From: Halalkalibacter sp. APA_J-10(15)
GTDB taxonomy: Bacteria; Bacillota; Bacilli; Bacillales; Bacillaceae_D
Assembly (NCBI RefSeq): GCF_023017105.1
Contig: NZ_JALKEV010000024.1
Span: 1-40,929 of the forward strand
Direction of reading: 5' to 3'
Length of the DNA stretch: 40,929 nt
Part shown: one piece after another, positions 1 to 8,167 of the stretch
Numbering within the stretch: position 1 is the first letter of the stretch
Layout: each line of letters opens with the position of its first letter
The notes under the pieces: generated by a model
Told to the model about the DNA's origin: nothing
Databases searched by the model: none
Seen by the model: only the letters and a program-made list of their open reading frames with translations
Made by a program: the position numbers and the translations under genes

Positions 1-51
1 AAGCTCAATCACTGTTTGTTTAAATTCTTGGTTATAACGTTTTTGACTCAT
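1..51 (-). CDS. IS3-family transposase OrfA, N-terminal 17 codons only
   Basis: The minus strand reads MSQKRYNQEFKQTVIEL from an ATG at 49-51 and runs off the window. This matches the usual start of the helix-turn-helix OrfA protein of IS3-family elements. A GAAAGG ribosome binding site lies about 14 bases upstream. Only the first residues are visible, so the subgroup and intactness cannot be judged. Confidence 0.75.
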   Translation of the reverse strand, partial: MSQKRYNQEFKQTVIEL

Positions 52-108
52 AATTCGGACACGACCTTTCGTTCATTCAATTTTAATGACTTAACCAAGT
101 TGTGTCCA
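1..108 (-). mobile_element. Edge of an IS3-family insertion sequence
   Basis: Reading the minus strand inward from 108, the sequence begins TGGACACAACTTGG, a typical IS3-family terminal repeat start. About 57 bases of leader then precede the OrfA start codon. The element abuts the left part of the Tn7-like transposon, so it either interrupts or flanks the transposon's left end. The other terminus is outside the window, so the repeat could not be confirmed against its partner. Confidence 0.6.
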
Positions 109-148
109 TGTATCTATACTACATTCAACCGTTCAGATAATCAAATGG

Positions 149-223
149 TATTATAGAAAGTTGTTTAAAAATATTTACTTACTCAGCAACTAATGAAAGA
201 TAATTAATAATAAAGTTGTTTAA
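149..223 (+). repeat. Left-end TnsB-type binding repeats
   Basis: Two copies resemble the right-end repeat ATAATAAAGTTGTTTAA: positions 152-168 (one or two mismatches in the left half, identical in AAAGTTGTTTAA) and 207-223 (identical). They are inverted relative to the right-end copies, as expected for the two ends of one transposon. Spacing is about 55 bp, wider than at the right end, as in the asymmetric ends of Tn7. A third, outermost copy and the terminal TGT were not found. Confidence 0.7.
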
Positions 224-262
224 CTTATAGAGAAAAATGCACAAAGTTACACCTGTTTATAG

Positions 263-298
263 CAAAATAAAAGTGCAGAGTCTTACATACTCTGCACT
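263..298 (-). terminator. Terminator of the cargo operon
   Basis: On the minus strand a perfect 10-bp stem AGTGCAGAGT (272-281 with 289-298) with a 7-base loop is followed by TTTTATTTTG. It lies 15 bp past the methyltransferase stop codon. Confidence 0.85.
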
Positions 299-312
299 CT
301 TAATTTAAAAGT

Positions 313-2340
313 TTATTTTTCGGACAAAAAATTTTCAATAATATCTATTTCTTCTTTTCTAAGCCCATATATCCTATATACTAAATCATCCACCTTCGTC
401 TCTTTTTTCTCAATATCACCTTTCATTAATTTAGCTTCTAAGATATTATCAACGAGTGACACCATTTCGCAGTATAAAGTATCTTTTTTATCTAAGAAAA
501 TGATTGGATATCTTTTCATAATAGGAGACTGAAATCGGAATCTTTTTGAATTTAAATGGACAGGGTTTAATTGCTTGTGAATAAACAAAGTTAATTTACT
601 ATTTAATATCCCCAACAAAAATTTATAATCATCTAACGAGAAGTTAGCTTTAAGCCGAATCGCGTAAATTGTCCCGTTATAAAAGAATCCACTTGTATCT
701 AATGAAAATCTGCATTCAGAAGATAGATCAGGGGTCAAAATTTTTATATTCTTAAATGTATTATGTGAACGTTCTACCCAAAGCTCGTACCATTCTTTAC
801 CGTTTCTTTTCTTTATATATTTCCTTTGTTCTAGCTCAGGTTTATGTGCTGACAAATATTTATTTACATTAGGGAAATCTTCTAAATTAATCCTATGAGT
901 CATTCCTGATTTTTCAATATAAGGATATAAAACAAAAGTATCTGAACCTTCTTTATCACCTGTCCATTGATACGTCCATCTTCTTAAATTCTTACCTCTT
1001 AACATTGGGAATACTAAATTTTTCTCTAATTTATTTTTATTGATAAATTCATTGGTTATTTGTTTACAAAACACAGAATCTGCCGTACTTTGAAAACCAA
1101 CTAGTATACTTTCAATATACTCACTTAAATATTTTACCTTAGGGTGTTCATTTATTTTTTTTATTACTCCTTCCATTAATGGAAAATTGTATCGCCAATA
1201 ACTCCCCAAATTAACTGTACCCAGCTTATTTACAGACAAGGACTCATCTTGTTGCACCACTTTTTCCCAGATGGCAAATTCATTCACTTCTCTTTTAGGT
1301 GTTTCAAAAAAATATACAGCAGAAAGAACAGCTGCTTTAAAAGGAAAAATAGCACTTAAATCCAATACTTTAGATAAATAAACGTTATCTTCCACATACT
1401 CCCTTATCGCCTGCCCATAAGATGCACTCATAAATTTGTCAGAAGTTACAATTGCTATTTTCCCTCCCTTTTTATTTACAAGTTGAATTGATTTTTCTAT
1501 AAATAGTGTATATAAATCATATTTGCCTTTTGCAGAATAATATTTCTTTTTATATAACTTTCTTTGGTTTACATTTAAAGAATGATACCTTAGGTAAGGT
1601 GGATTAGTTACAACTAAATCATACTGGTTCTCCCTTAGGATTTCACTTTTTTCATTACTCAAACTATCCAATTGATAAATGGGTATAGTTTTTTTCGGGT
1701 TATTCTGGCATGAATATTTAAAGATTAGCATCAATAATCGAAGCTTGGCGATCAGACAAGTATTTTTTTGTATATCTACTCCAATTATTTCTCCGCCATA
1801 TAATTTTTCTATAATATTCCTTTTTAACACAGCATTATCATTAAATTTTAAAAGCAACCTATTTAAATATGCGACTAGAAAGTTTCCAGAACCACATGCC
1901 GGGTCTATTATCTTTCTTTCTATGTTTTCTTCCACTTTATATTCATTATAAATTAGGTTAACAAGATCCATTCGGGTATAATGCTCCCCTAATTTTTTTC
2001 TCTTTTCTCCTTCTGACAATATCAAATATATAGACCCTAAAATATCTTCGTCAGTTTCAGGAGGAGGATTTTTTATAAGCCAATCTAACATCTTTAACGC
2101 AGATAATGAATTCACATTAAGTGTATTAAAAATCTCTTCATTAAATTTACTCATAGCTTCTAATTTAATTTGTTCAATATTGTATGGCTTGTTTAATAAT
2201 GAAGCTAATTCAACATATTTATTACAATACAAAAGTCCATACAGTAATGAGAAAGTATCTAATTCTTTTGATACAAATTTCTTTAGAAATTGTGAGGCAT
2301 CTAATATATATGAATTAGTCATTTTACTATTCATATTCAT
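313..2340 (-). CDS. N6-adenine DNA methyltransferase, Eco57I/TaqI type, cargo gene 4
   Basis: This 675-residue protein probably methylates adenine in a specific DNA sequence, acting as the modification arm of the cargo system. Visible motifs are a SAM-binding entry LGEHYTRMDLV (about 118-126), motif I DPACGSGNF (146-154) and catalytic motif IV NPPY (246-249). The C-terminal half (roughly 400-600, with LRGKNLRRW) looks like a TaqI/Eco57I-type target recognition domain. There is no N-terminal PD-(D/E)xK nuclease domain as in type IIG enzymes, so cleavage must come from a partner. The gene overlaps the nuclease-like gene upstream by 14 bp, implying translational coupling; starts at residues 3 or 7 are also possible. 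Family assignment is firm. The role in defence is inferred from context. Confidence 0.88.
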   Translation of the reverse strand: MNMNSKMTNSYILDASQFLKKFVSKELDTFSLLYGLLYCNKYVELASLLNKPYNIEQIKLEAMSKFNEEIFNTLNVNSLSALKMLDWLIKNPPPETDEDILGSIYLILSEGEKRKKLGEHYTRMDLVNLIYNEYKVEENIERKIIDPACGSGNFLVAYLNRLLLKFNDNAVLKRNIIEKLYGGEIIGVDIQKNTCLIAKLRLLMLIFKYSCQNNPKKTIPIYQLDSLSNEKSEILRENQYDLVVTNPPYLRYHSLNVNQRKLYKKKYYSAKGKYDLYTLFIEKSIQLVNKKGGKIAIVTSDKFMSASYGQAIREYVEDNVYLSKVLDLSAIFPFKAAVLSAVYFFETPKREVNEFAIWEKVVQQDESLSVNKLGTVNLGSYWRYNFPLMEGVIKKINEHPKVKYLSEYIESILVGFQSTADSVFCKQITNEFINKNKLEKNLVFPMLRGKNLRRWTYQWTGDKEGSDTFVLYPYIEKSGMTHRINLEDFPNVNKYLSAHKPELEQRKYIKKRNGKEWYELWVERSHNTFKNIKILTPDLSSECRFSLDTSGFFYNGTIYAIRLKANFSLDDYKFLLGILNSKLTLFIHKQLNPVHLNSKRFRFQSPIMKRYPIIFLDKKDTLYCEMVSLVDNILEAKLMKGDIEKKETKVDDLVYRIYGLRKEEIDIIENFLSEK

Positions 2341-3880
2341 TGGTCATCTCACTCAGCATGGTTATTGTATCCTTTAAATCACTTACCAAACTTTGAAAAT
2401 TTGTATTAGCACACAAAAATAACGGCCTCTTTAGGGGCGTCTCATCGTGTCCCCACTTTACATCATCTTGCCTAGTTACAGAATCATTTTTATTAAAATA
2501 GGCTATCATTATAAATGCTTTGAAAATACGTGCATATCTTTGAGTAATCTTTTTTTCAATGTCTTTTTTTACATTACCAAACTCATCCGCATTCCTTTTT
2601 GCTTCGATCGCAACAATATACTCAGAATTTTTCCTATTATCTTTAATTCTAATTAATATATCTATGTCTCTAGAGCTACTAATGGGATCGCCGTCCCTTT
2701 TCAAATCAAATTGAGCATCAGTTTTAATATTTATTATTTTATAATTGCTATGTTCTATATTAAATTCTTCCTTCACTTTTTTCACAACTTCTTCTACAAA
2801 CTCTTGATGCCAAAACATTCTTATATAGTGTAATAAATGATATGTAGGAGCATATATCTTCTCAAAAGAATTATTCTCTATAATTCTTTTAGGGTCTTCT
2901 CTATTTTTCTCATCAAAAATAAGACCTAATGATGGATCAATCCAGATACCTTTCTCTGGGAAATTGTTACTAATAAGCCTATGATAAGTAGACAAAAATT
3001 TGTTTATCTCTCTATCCGAAGAAATATTTTCAATATATTCTTTCTCGTTCAAGTAACCTTTATTTAATAATCTTTCTAAAACAAACGACATTTTACCTTC
3101 TAATGCATTTGCTTTTGTGATCTTCAAGAAAGATTTCATTAGTTCATTTGATGTAATATGTTCTTCAGCTATACGATAGCCTGAGGGTACACTTCTACTC
3201 ATTAACCAATTCCAATTTATATTATTTTCCCACTTTACATTTTGGATCCACTCATATTTATGCAAATTATCTATAATATACTTTAACATATCATATTTAA
3301 ATGCTTTTATAGTGACCCTAAACTCACTATTTATTTTCATATAACCAATAATAGCAAAACCCAGCGACAAAGTTCTCAACTTGAATATTGCAATATTACT
3401 ACAACGAATATTATGGAATAGAGGTATCGGCGAATAATGTTTCACTTCATAATCTACGTTTGCTAGAAACTCAGATTCTTTATCATAGTTTATTACTTCG
3501 CCATCTTGAATGCGTACTAAATAATTTATAAAATCCTCATCGCTTATATCTTCCCCTACAATATTAAAACTAAATAAAATCTCTTGCGATTCATAGATTA
3601 AAAAATTCAAGGAGTCCTCATCATAGTCTGATTCATCATCAGACTTTTTATATTTTGCTAGGACAATTTGAGCTATCATTAACTTTAGTTTATCTACTTT
3701 ATCAATACTTGGTTTATTGTTTGAATCAAAGACAATAACCTGGCTTATTAGAAATTTATACTTAAGTTTTAAAGAGTCCAATATCTCTACTACGTCTGAT
3801 TCTTCTAGTTCAACACCTTCTGGAACAGAAAATTCAATAAATAACCAACTTTTCACTTCATCAGCAAGCACTTTAAACAA
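2327..3880 (-). CDS. Protein with a C-terminal PD-(D/E)xK-like nuclease motif, cargo gene 3
   Basis: I do not recognise the family of this 517-residue protein. Near the C-terminus, after a predicted helix around 360-375, it has D405-I-D407-I-L followed by a strand containing E426-A-K428, the spacing and hydrophobic pattern of a PD-(D/E)xK nuclease core; a conserved-looking Q447 follows on the next helix. The N-terminal 350 residues show no motif I can name, only an acidic stretch around 80-90. It sits 9 bp after the ATPase gene and overlaps the methyltransferase gene. The likely role is DNA cleavage controlled by the ATPase and blocked by methylation, but this is inference from motif and context. 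It could also be a catalytically inactive structural subunit. Confidence 0.6.
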   Translation of the reverse strand: MFKVLADEVKSWLFIEFSVPEGVELEESDVVEILDSLKLKYKFLISQVIVFDSNNKPSIDKVDKLKLMIAQIVLAKYKKSDDESDYDEDSLNFLIYESQEILFSFNIVGEDISDEDFINYLVRIQDGEVINYDKESEFLANVDYEVKHYSPIPLFHNIRCSNIAIFKLRTLSLGFAIIGYMKINSEFRVTIKAFKYDMLKYIIDNLHKYEWIQNVKWENNINWNWLMSRSVPSGYRIAEEHITSNELMKSFLKITKANALEGKMSFVLERLLNKGYLNEKEYIENISSDREINKFLSTYHRLISNNFPEKGIWIDPSLGLIFDEKNREDPKRIIENNSFEKIYAPTYHLLHYIRMFWHQEFVEEVVKKVKEEFNIEHSNYKIINIKTDAQFDLKRDGDPISSSRDIDILIRIKDNRKNSEYIVAIEAKRNADEFGNVKKDIEKKITQRYARIFKAFIMIAYFNKNDSVTRQDDVKWGHDETPLKRPLFLCANTNFQSLVSDLKDTITMLSEMTNEYE

Positions 3881-3889
3881 CCTCTCCGT

Positions 3890-5590
3890 TTAATTAAAGT
3901 TAGATACAAATCTTTCAAACTTTGTTGATAACTTTTTCTTTAGAGCATTTGTGTTAGCATTACTGTAAGCAAGTAAATTTAACAATTCATTTTGATCTAA
4001 AGGCACATTTATTATATCTGGATGATTTCTAAAGTAATTTAAAACCGTTTCAGTTTCAGCTTCTTTTTGGTAAACGAAAACAGTAGCAAATTCACTCTCT
4101 TTTCCAACTTCACTTAGTTCATCTTTAAAATTTAAACACCGTTGAAATTTATTCCCTAGACTCTTAGGATTAGATGCAGTAGCAATATAAATCAATTTTT
4201 CATTAATATTTTCTCGAATATACAACACTGACGCTAATTCTTCTAGACCAAACTCTGTTTTAAACCTTACAATTTGGTAATTTAAATCTGAAAATATCTT
4301 CTCAAGTGAAGATTTTATTAGACCTGGCCTTTGATTATGATGTGCCTTCTGCCATTGTGCACTAACTTCATCTAAAATTCTTTCCTCGTCTGTTTTAACA
4401 TTAGGTGGAGTTTTGATATCTACAATATTGTCTATAAGATTTGAACTGACTTGTTTCTCTTTTTGAAAATCGGATAAGTTTTTCCCTTTTAATCTTAAGT
4501 CGTCCATTATCTTTAACATATTTGAAATCGCATCTCGATAACTTATTGCCTGAGTTGTATCACCTAAGTAAGCATAAAATTGCTTTTTCATTTCTTTAGC
4601 ATATTCAAGTCCTACGTCATATCCATAACCTTTTTGATATCTAACTGCCAACTCGTGAAATAATTCTTCGAATTCATGTACATCTGAAGGATTAAATTCA
4701 CTTAATTCAAGCACATGATGTTCTAAACGAGTCCATAAGGCAAATTCACCTTTAGAAACCGCTTCTTTTAAATTCCCCTCATATTGTTCAGTAACAGATG
4801 TGATTAATGCAACTGATGGTGGTTCAAAACTTATAACCTTATCAATAAACTCTTTATAACTAATATAAAAATTTCTCCTTGCTGCAGTTGTTAATGCTGA
4901 AAAAGCATGTTCAAATTCATCTAATAGAATAAGAAGAAAACCTTCTTTCTTTTTTCCTTTTACAAAAAAATGTATTATATTTATATAATCAGTATTATTT
5001 AATTCCCTGATTCCTAATTTACTTATTTCTGTTCTGCCATGTGATGCCCCTAAAACTCTCATAGCTGCACTACTCTTATTTTCACCTTTGTATATTGTAA
5101 AAAAAAGAGTTGCTAAATTACTACTAACTCCAAGTTTTTCGCTGATTATACTTATATCTGTATCTCTATCTTGACTTTCAGTTATCGTCATATTATTAAC
5201 TAGTTGTTTAAAGCAACTTGTAAAGTCACTAAAATGAAGTTGAAATAATTTGGAGACAACCATTCTTACAAAGCTATACTTTACGACATTGGTCTCTTGA
5301 ACTTGAAATTTCATTGTATAATAGTTACCCTGGTCTTTTAACCTAGATTCTATCCAGTTTAAAAAATGAGTTTTCCCTCCTCCAACTCTACCAGTTAAAA
5401 CTATATGTGCGAAATCCCAACCACTATCACAATCCAAAAGCTTTTGTGTAATTCTATCTTTTACTACTTGTTGGTTAATAATAAATGTTGGGGATTGAGG
5501 TGGCTGTGAATTTTTCATGCCAGTTAACTCTTTTCTAACGGTAGGAACTGATAAATCCTCTTCATTCCTAAATAATTTTTCAATATTCAT
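3890..5590 (-). CDS. P-loop ATPase of the cargo operon, cargo gene 2
   Basis: This 566-residue protein has a Walker A motif GRVGGGKTHF (G67 to about F76, lysine K73) and a Walker B strand LLILLDEFEHAF (D224, E225), consistent with an AAA+/ORC-like or BrxC/BrxD-like ATPase. A sensor-like stretch ALITSVTEQY follows around 280. The C-terminal 150 residues contain alternating strands and helices and may be a separate partner-binding domain. No helicase motifs II-VI were seen. The gene lies between the winged-helix-like gene (18 bp away) and the nuclease-like gene (9 bp away). I infer that it powers or gates the nuclease and methyltransferase, as ATPases do in BREX-like or McrBC-like systems. It is much shorter than BrxC and I cannot assign it to a named family. 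Confidence 0.72.
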   Translation of the reverse strand: MNIEKLFRNEEDLSVPTVRKELTGMKNSQPPQSPTFIINQQVVKDRITQKLLDCDSGWDFAHIVLTGRVGGGKTHFLNWIESRLKDQGNYYTMKFQVQETNVVKYSFVRMVVSKLFQLHFSDFTSCFKQLVNNMTITESQDRDTDISIISEKLGVSSNLATLFFTIYKGENKSSAAMRVLGASHGRTEISKLGIRELNNTDYINIIHFFVKGKKKEGFLLILLDEFEHAFSALTTAARRNFYISYKEFIDKVISFEPPSVALITSVTEQYEGNLKEAVSKGEFALWTRLEHHVLELSEFNPSDVHEFEELFHELAVRYQKGYGYDVGLEYAKEMKKQFYAYLGDTTQAISYRDAISNMLKIMDDLRLKGKNLSDFQKEKQVSSNLIDNIVDIKTPPNVKTDEERILDEVSAQWQKAHHNQRPGLIKSSLEKIFSDLNYQIVRFKTEFGLEELASVLYIRENINEKLIYIATASNPKSLGNKFQRCLNFKDELSEVGKESEFATVFVYQKEAETETVLNYFRNHPDIINVPLDQNELLNLLAYSNANTNALKKKLSTKFERFVSNFN

Positions 5591-5608
5591 TTATTTAGCC
5601 CCCATTTT

Positions 5609-6373
5609 TTAAAAAGACTTTTTAATTTTGATATAATAAAAGGTATCATCCTTAATTAAAAAATAATCTTTCTTAGCAAAATCAATATTAACAGTCGAAA
5701 AAGATGTGTAAGTTGCAAATATAGGATCACTATATAGCAAATCTAAATTCCTTTTGAAGTCTTCTCTTTCATAACCATATTTCTGTAACGCTTCAAAAAG
5801 ACTAGTAATAGATGCATTTTTCCCATACCCACCTACAAGAATTAGATATTCCTTTTTCAATAATGAAAGGAAGTCTATATATTGTTCATACTCTAAAAAA
5901 GGGTTAAATACGCCTTCTCTTTGACTTGCTTTAATAAGGCGCTTTATTGCATATAATTTTTCAGTGACAGTCCGTATATTTTCCTCACTATAACCATGTT
6001 TTAAAACTTCTTTATATAATGATGGATTAGTCATTGTAATTTTGGGATCGATCTTACATATCAACTTACAACTTTCAAACAAGTCATTAATCTTATATAC
6101 ATTATGCACTAATAATTTATCTAGTTTTCTATTCAAATCAACATACAATTGTGCCTCCCATGTAAGAGTGACTACACTTCTCCCCTCAATTAAACCTAAT
6201 TTCGCAAGATCTTTTATAAGAATATTAGTTCTTGACATACGTTTACCATATAATTGGCTAGCGATATCCCTTAATTTTTCTAAAGATAATGATGGACTTA
6301 AATCAATAAATCTTATTAATTCTTCCAGCTCTTCTAAAGAAGGAGGAAATTCATATATAGGATATAATTTCAT
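5609..6373 (-). CDS. Winged-helix-like protein, cargo gene 1
   Basis: This is the first gene of the cargo operon (254 residues). The start is supported by GAGGAGGG seven bases upstream of the ATG. The N-terminal part (about 25-75) contains a helix-turn-helix-like pattern with SRTNILIKDLAKLGLIEG followed by beta-hairpin residues, which suggests a winged helix. The remainder is helical and ends in a strand-rich segment. I do not recognise the family. It may be a DNA-binding subunit of the defence complex or the regulator that binds the three ATCGAT half-sites immediately upstream; the sequence does not decide between these. Confidence 0.55.
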   Translation of the reverse strand: MKLYPIYEFPPSLEELEELIRFIDLSPSLSLEKLRDIASQLYGKRMSRTNILIKDLAKLGLIEGRSVVTLTWEAQLYVDLNRKLDKLLVHNVYKINDLFESCKLICKIDPKITMTNPSLYKEVLKHGYSEENIRTVTEKLYAIKRLIKASQREGVFNPFLEYEQYIDFLSLLKKEYLILVGGYGKNASITSLFEALQKYGYEREDFKRNLDLLYSDPIFATYTSFSTVNIDFAKKDYFLIKDDTFYYIKIKKSF

Positions 6374-6393
6374 TTCTACCCTCCTCTCATTTA

Positions 6394-6455
6394 TTAATCG
6401 ATAAGTAAAATTAATCGATAAATAAAGTTTATCGATTAAAGAATACGTTTGTCAA
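6394..6455 (-). promoter_or_regulatory. Promoter and triple operator of the cargo operon
   Basis: On the minus strand TTGACA (6450-6455) is followed after 18 bp by TAAACT (6426-6431), a plausible promoter. Overlapping it is a perfect inverted repeat TTAATCGATAAA (6411-6422) and TTTATCGATTAA (6428-6439), plus a third copy TTAATCGATAA at 6394-6404. The half-sites recur every 17 bp and each contains ATCGAT. They lie 21-66 bp upstream of the first cargo gene. This is what a repressor operator would look like. The regulator is not identified. Confidence 0.65.
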
Positions 6456-6600
6456 TTTTATTTCTTAAAAAACTCATAAATAATACAGTAACTATGAAAT
6501 CAAAGTAAAAGAGCGTTAATTCTCATTATCCCCACATAACAATATTTTTACAACTGATCAAGTTGATAAATTTTCTCTATTCACGTACGAAAACACATTA

Positions 6601-8163
6601 TTAAAAGATAATTCGTGCAATTCTACTTCCCCACTTACTAGGACTTTCTGTTAAGTGTCTTACTTTTATGTGTTGAATCGACCCCATAAAAGACTTACTC
6701 CAATTTCCACTAGAAAAAACTAACTTTGAAAGTAGTTCCATAATCCTGCTCTCATCATTCTGATAACTTCCTTCTGTAGGAATTATTAGTGTTGAAACAG
6801 TTCTATTATCCGGAACTGATACTTCAAGTATGTATGAAGTTTTAACAGAACTAGAAACTTTTGCAATCGCACACACTCTTCTTCTACCATCGGGGATATT
6901 TGAGAACTTTCTACCTAATGGGAGATAAACAATATTTAAGGAAACAGATAATTCTGGGTTGCTCTCTATTATGTAATTTATCATCTTAATAAAACCCTCA
7001 AGCCCATAACCTGAAAGTTCCCTCGCAATCTCCAATGTCTGAAACTCCAATGGCTTAATTGCACCTCCATAAATAGCTTCATCGACACCAACTACCTTCT
7101 CCTTCTTAGTTCCCCCACCGCTCCCCTTATTAGATACATATATATCCCCCTTATTTATTTCTTGTTCACACTTTCTAACTGCTTTTATTGCAGCTGGCTC
7201 TTTAAATCCTAATTGAATTGGCTCAGCTTCAATCACTGATTGATTTGTATCTTCCCTGGAGCGCTTTTCTTCATTTTCATTAAGGGTATGCTGCCCTTCT
7301 TTACTGTTTGACTCACCTAAACGATGCTTTCTAGGCGCATTTGTATATTTACGTTTCTTAATAGACGGGTGACTGTATTCAATTTGAGAAACTGGAATGG
7401 TTATATTATCAATACCTATTAACTCTAAAATCATTACTTCATGATTTTTTATTAAACCCCGAAATGCAATTTTATTGTTTTTTAGTGCAGGTACTGCAAC
7501 TTCTAGAGCTAGATGTCCACTTCTTTCTGCAGCGTTAGCATAAATGTTGCTTTGAACTGAAGCAAAAGATTGCTTAATAGCCTTATTCAAATATAACCAA
7601 GCAAAGTAATGAACAAATTTACTGTTTATGACTGCAGCAGGAAGGTGATTGTTAAAATCGATGACGGCACTATTTTCTCCAAAGTAGGCTGCTTCAGAAA
7701 TCAAAAAGTCTAATCCGTTCGGTCTTAACAATAAATTCGATAATGTTTTGTTCTTTGCAAATAGGGAGCGAATCAATTCAACTTGTGGAATATGATAAGT
7801 AATTTTATTTGATTGAAATGACCAGACTTTCTGATTCATTAATGTGGGTTCTCTATATAAAAAATAGTTAAACTTTCTACATACATCAATGGCATTTTGT
7901 ACCTTACCATTTTGAAACTCTTTTACTCTTGCTTCGCCGTACGTCCCTTCCTTTTGCGTTGTAAATTGCAATCCGTTCTGATAATATTGGCCTACTCTAA
8001 GAATAGGAAGCAAACCAATAGGTAGAGTAATTATTTGAAGTTTATCCTTTACTTTAAATGCAACTTCAATATGCCACTGCTGGTTTGGCTTCATTTTGAC
8101 ATTTCCAATCCAATGCAGAGAGACAACTTCATCTTTAAAAGGCCAAGGTTTAATCTTAAGCAT
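6601..8163 (-). CDS. tnsE: TnsE, Tn7 target-selection protein for replicating or mobile DNA
   Basis: In Tn7, TnsE directs TnsABC transposition to conjugal plasmids and discontinuous replication by recognising recessed 3' DNA ends and the sliding clamp. This 520-residue protein is close to the 538 residues of the Tn7 protein. From memory of the Tn7 sequence it shares the segments YHIPQVELIRSLF (about 128-140) and VIEAEPIQLGF (about 312-322). It starts with MLKIKPWPFKDEVV and is the last gene of the tns operon, 4 bp after tnsD. Keeping TnsE next to TnsD implies that both target pathways are available. No clear terminator follows it before the cargo promoter. Confidence 0.87.
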   Translation of the reverse strand: MLKIKPWPFKDEVVSLHWIGNVKMKPNQQWHIEVAFKVKDKLQIITLPIGLLPILRVGQYYQNGLQFTTQKEGTYGEARVKEFQNGKVQNAIDVCRKFNYFLYREPTLMNQKVWSFQSNKITYHIPQVELIRSLFAKNKTLSNLLLRPNGLDFLISEAAYFGENSAVIDFNNHLPAAVINSKFVHYFAWLYLNKAIKQSFASVQSNIYANAAERSGHLALEVAVPALKNNKIAFRGLIKNHEVMILELIGIDNITIPVSQIEYSHPSIKKRKYTNAPRKHRLGESNSKEGQHTLNENEEKRSREDTNQSVIEAEPIQLGFKEPAAIKAVRKCEQEINKGDIYVSNKGSGGGTKKEKVVGVDEAIYGGAIKPLEFQTLEIARELSGYGLEGFIKMINYIIESNPELSVSLNIVYLPLGRKFSNIPDGRRRVCAIAKVSSSVKTSYILEVSVPDNRTVSTLIIPTEGSYQNDESRIMELLSKLVFSSGNWSKSFMGSIQHIKVRHLTESPSKWGSRIARIIF

Positions 8164-8167
8164 ACTA

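Noticed and set aside
119-129. TACATTCAACC resembling the right-end terminus CATTCAACA of the transposon
   Set aside because: Its orientation is that of a right end, not a left end, the match is only about 8 bp, and no TnsB repeats precede it in the proper spacing. It is probably chance.
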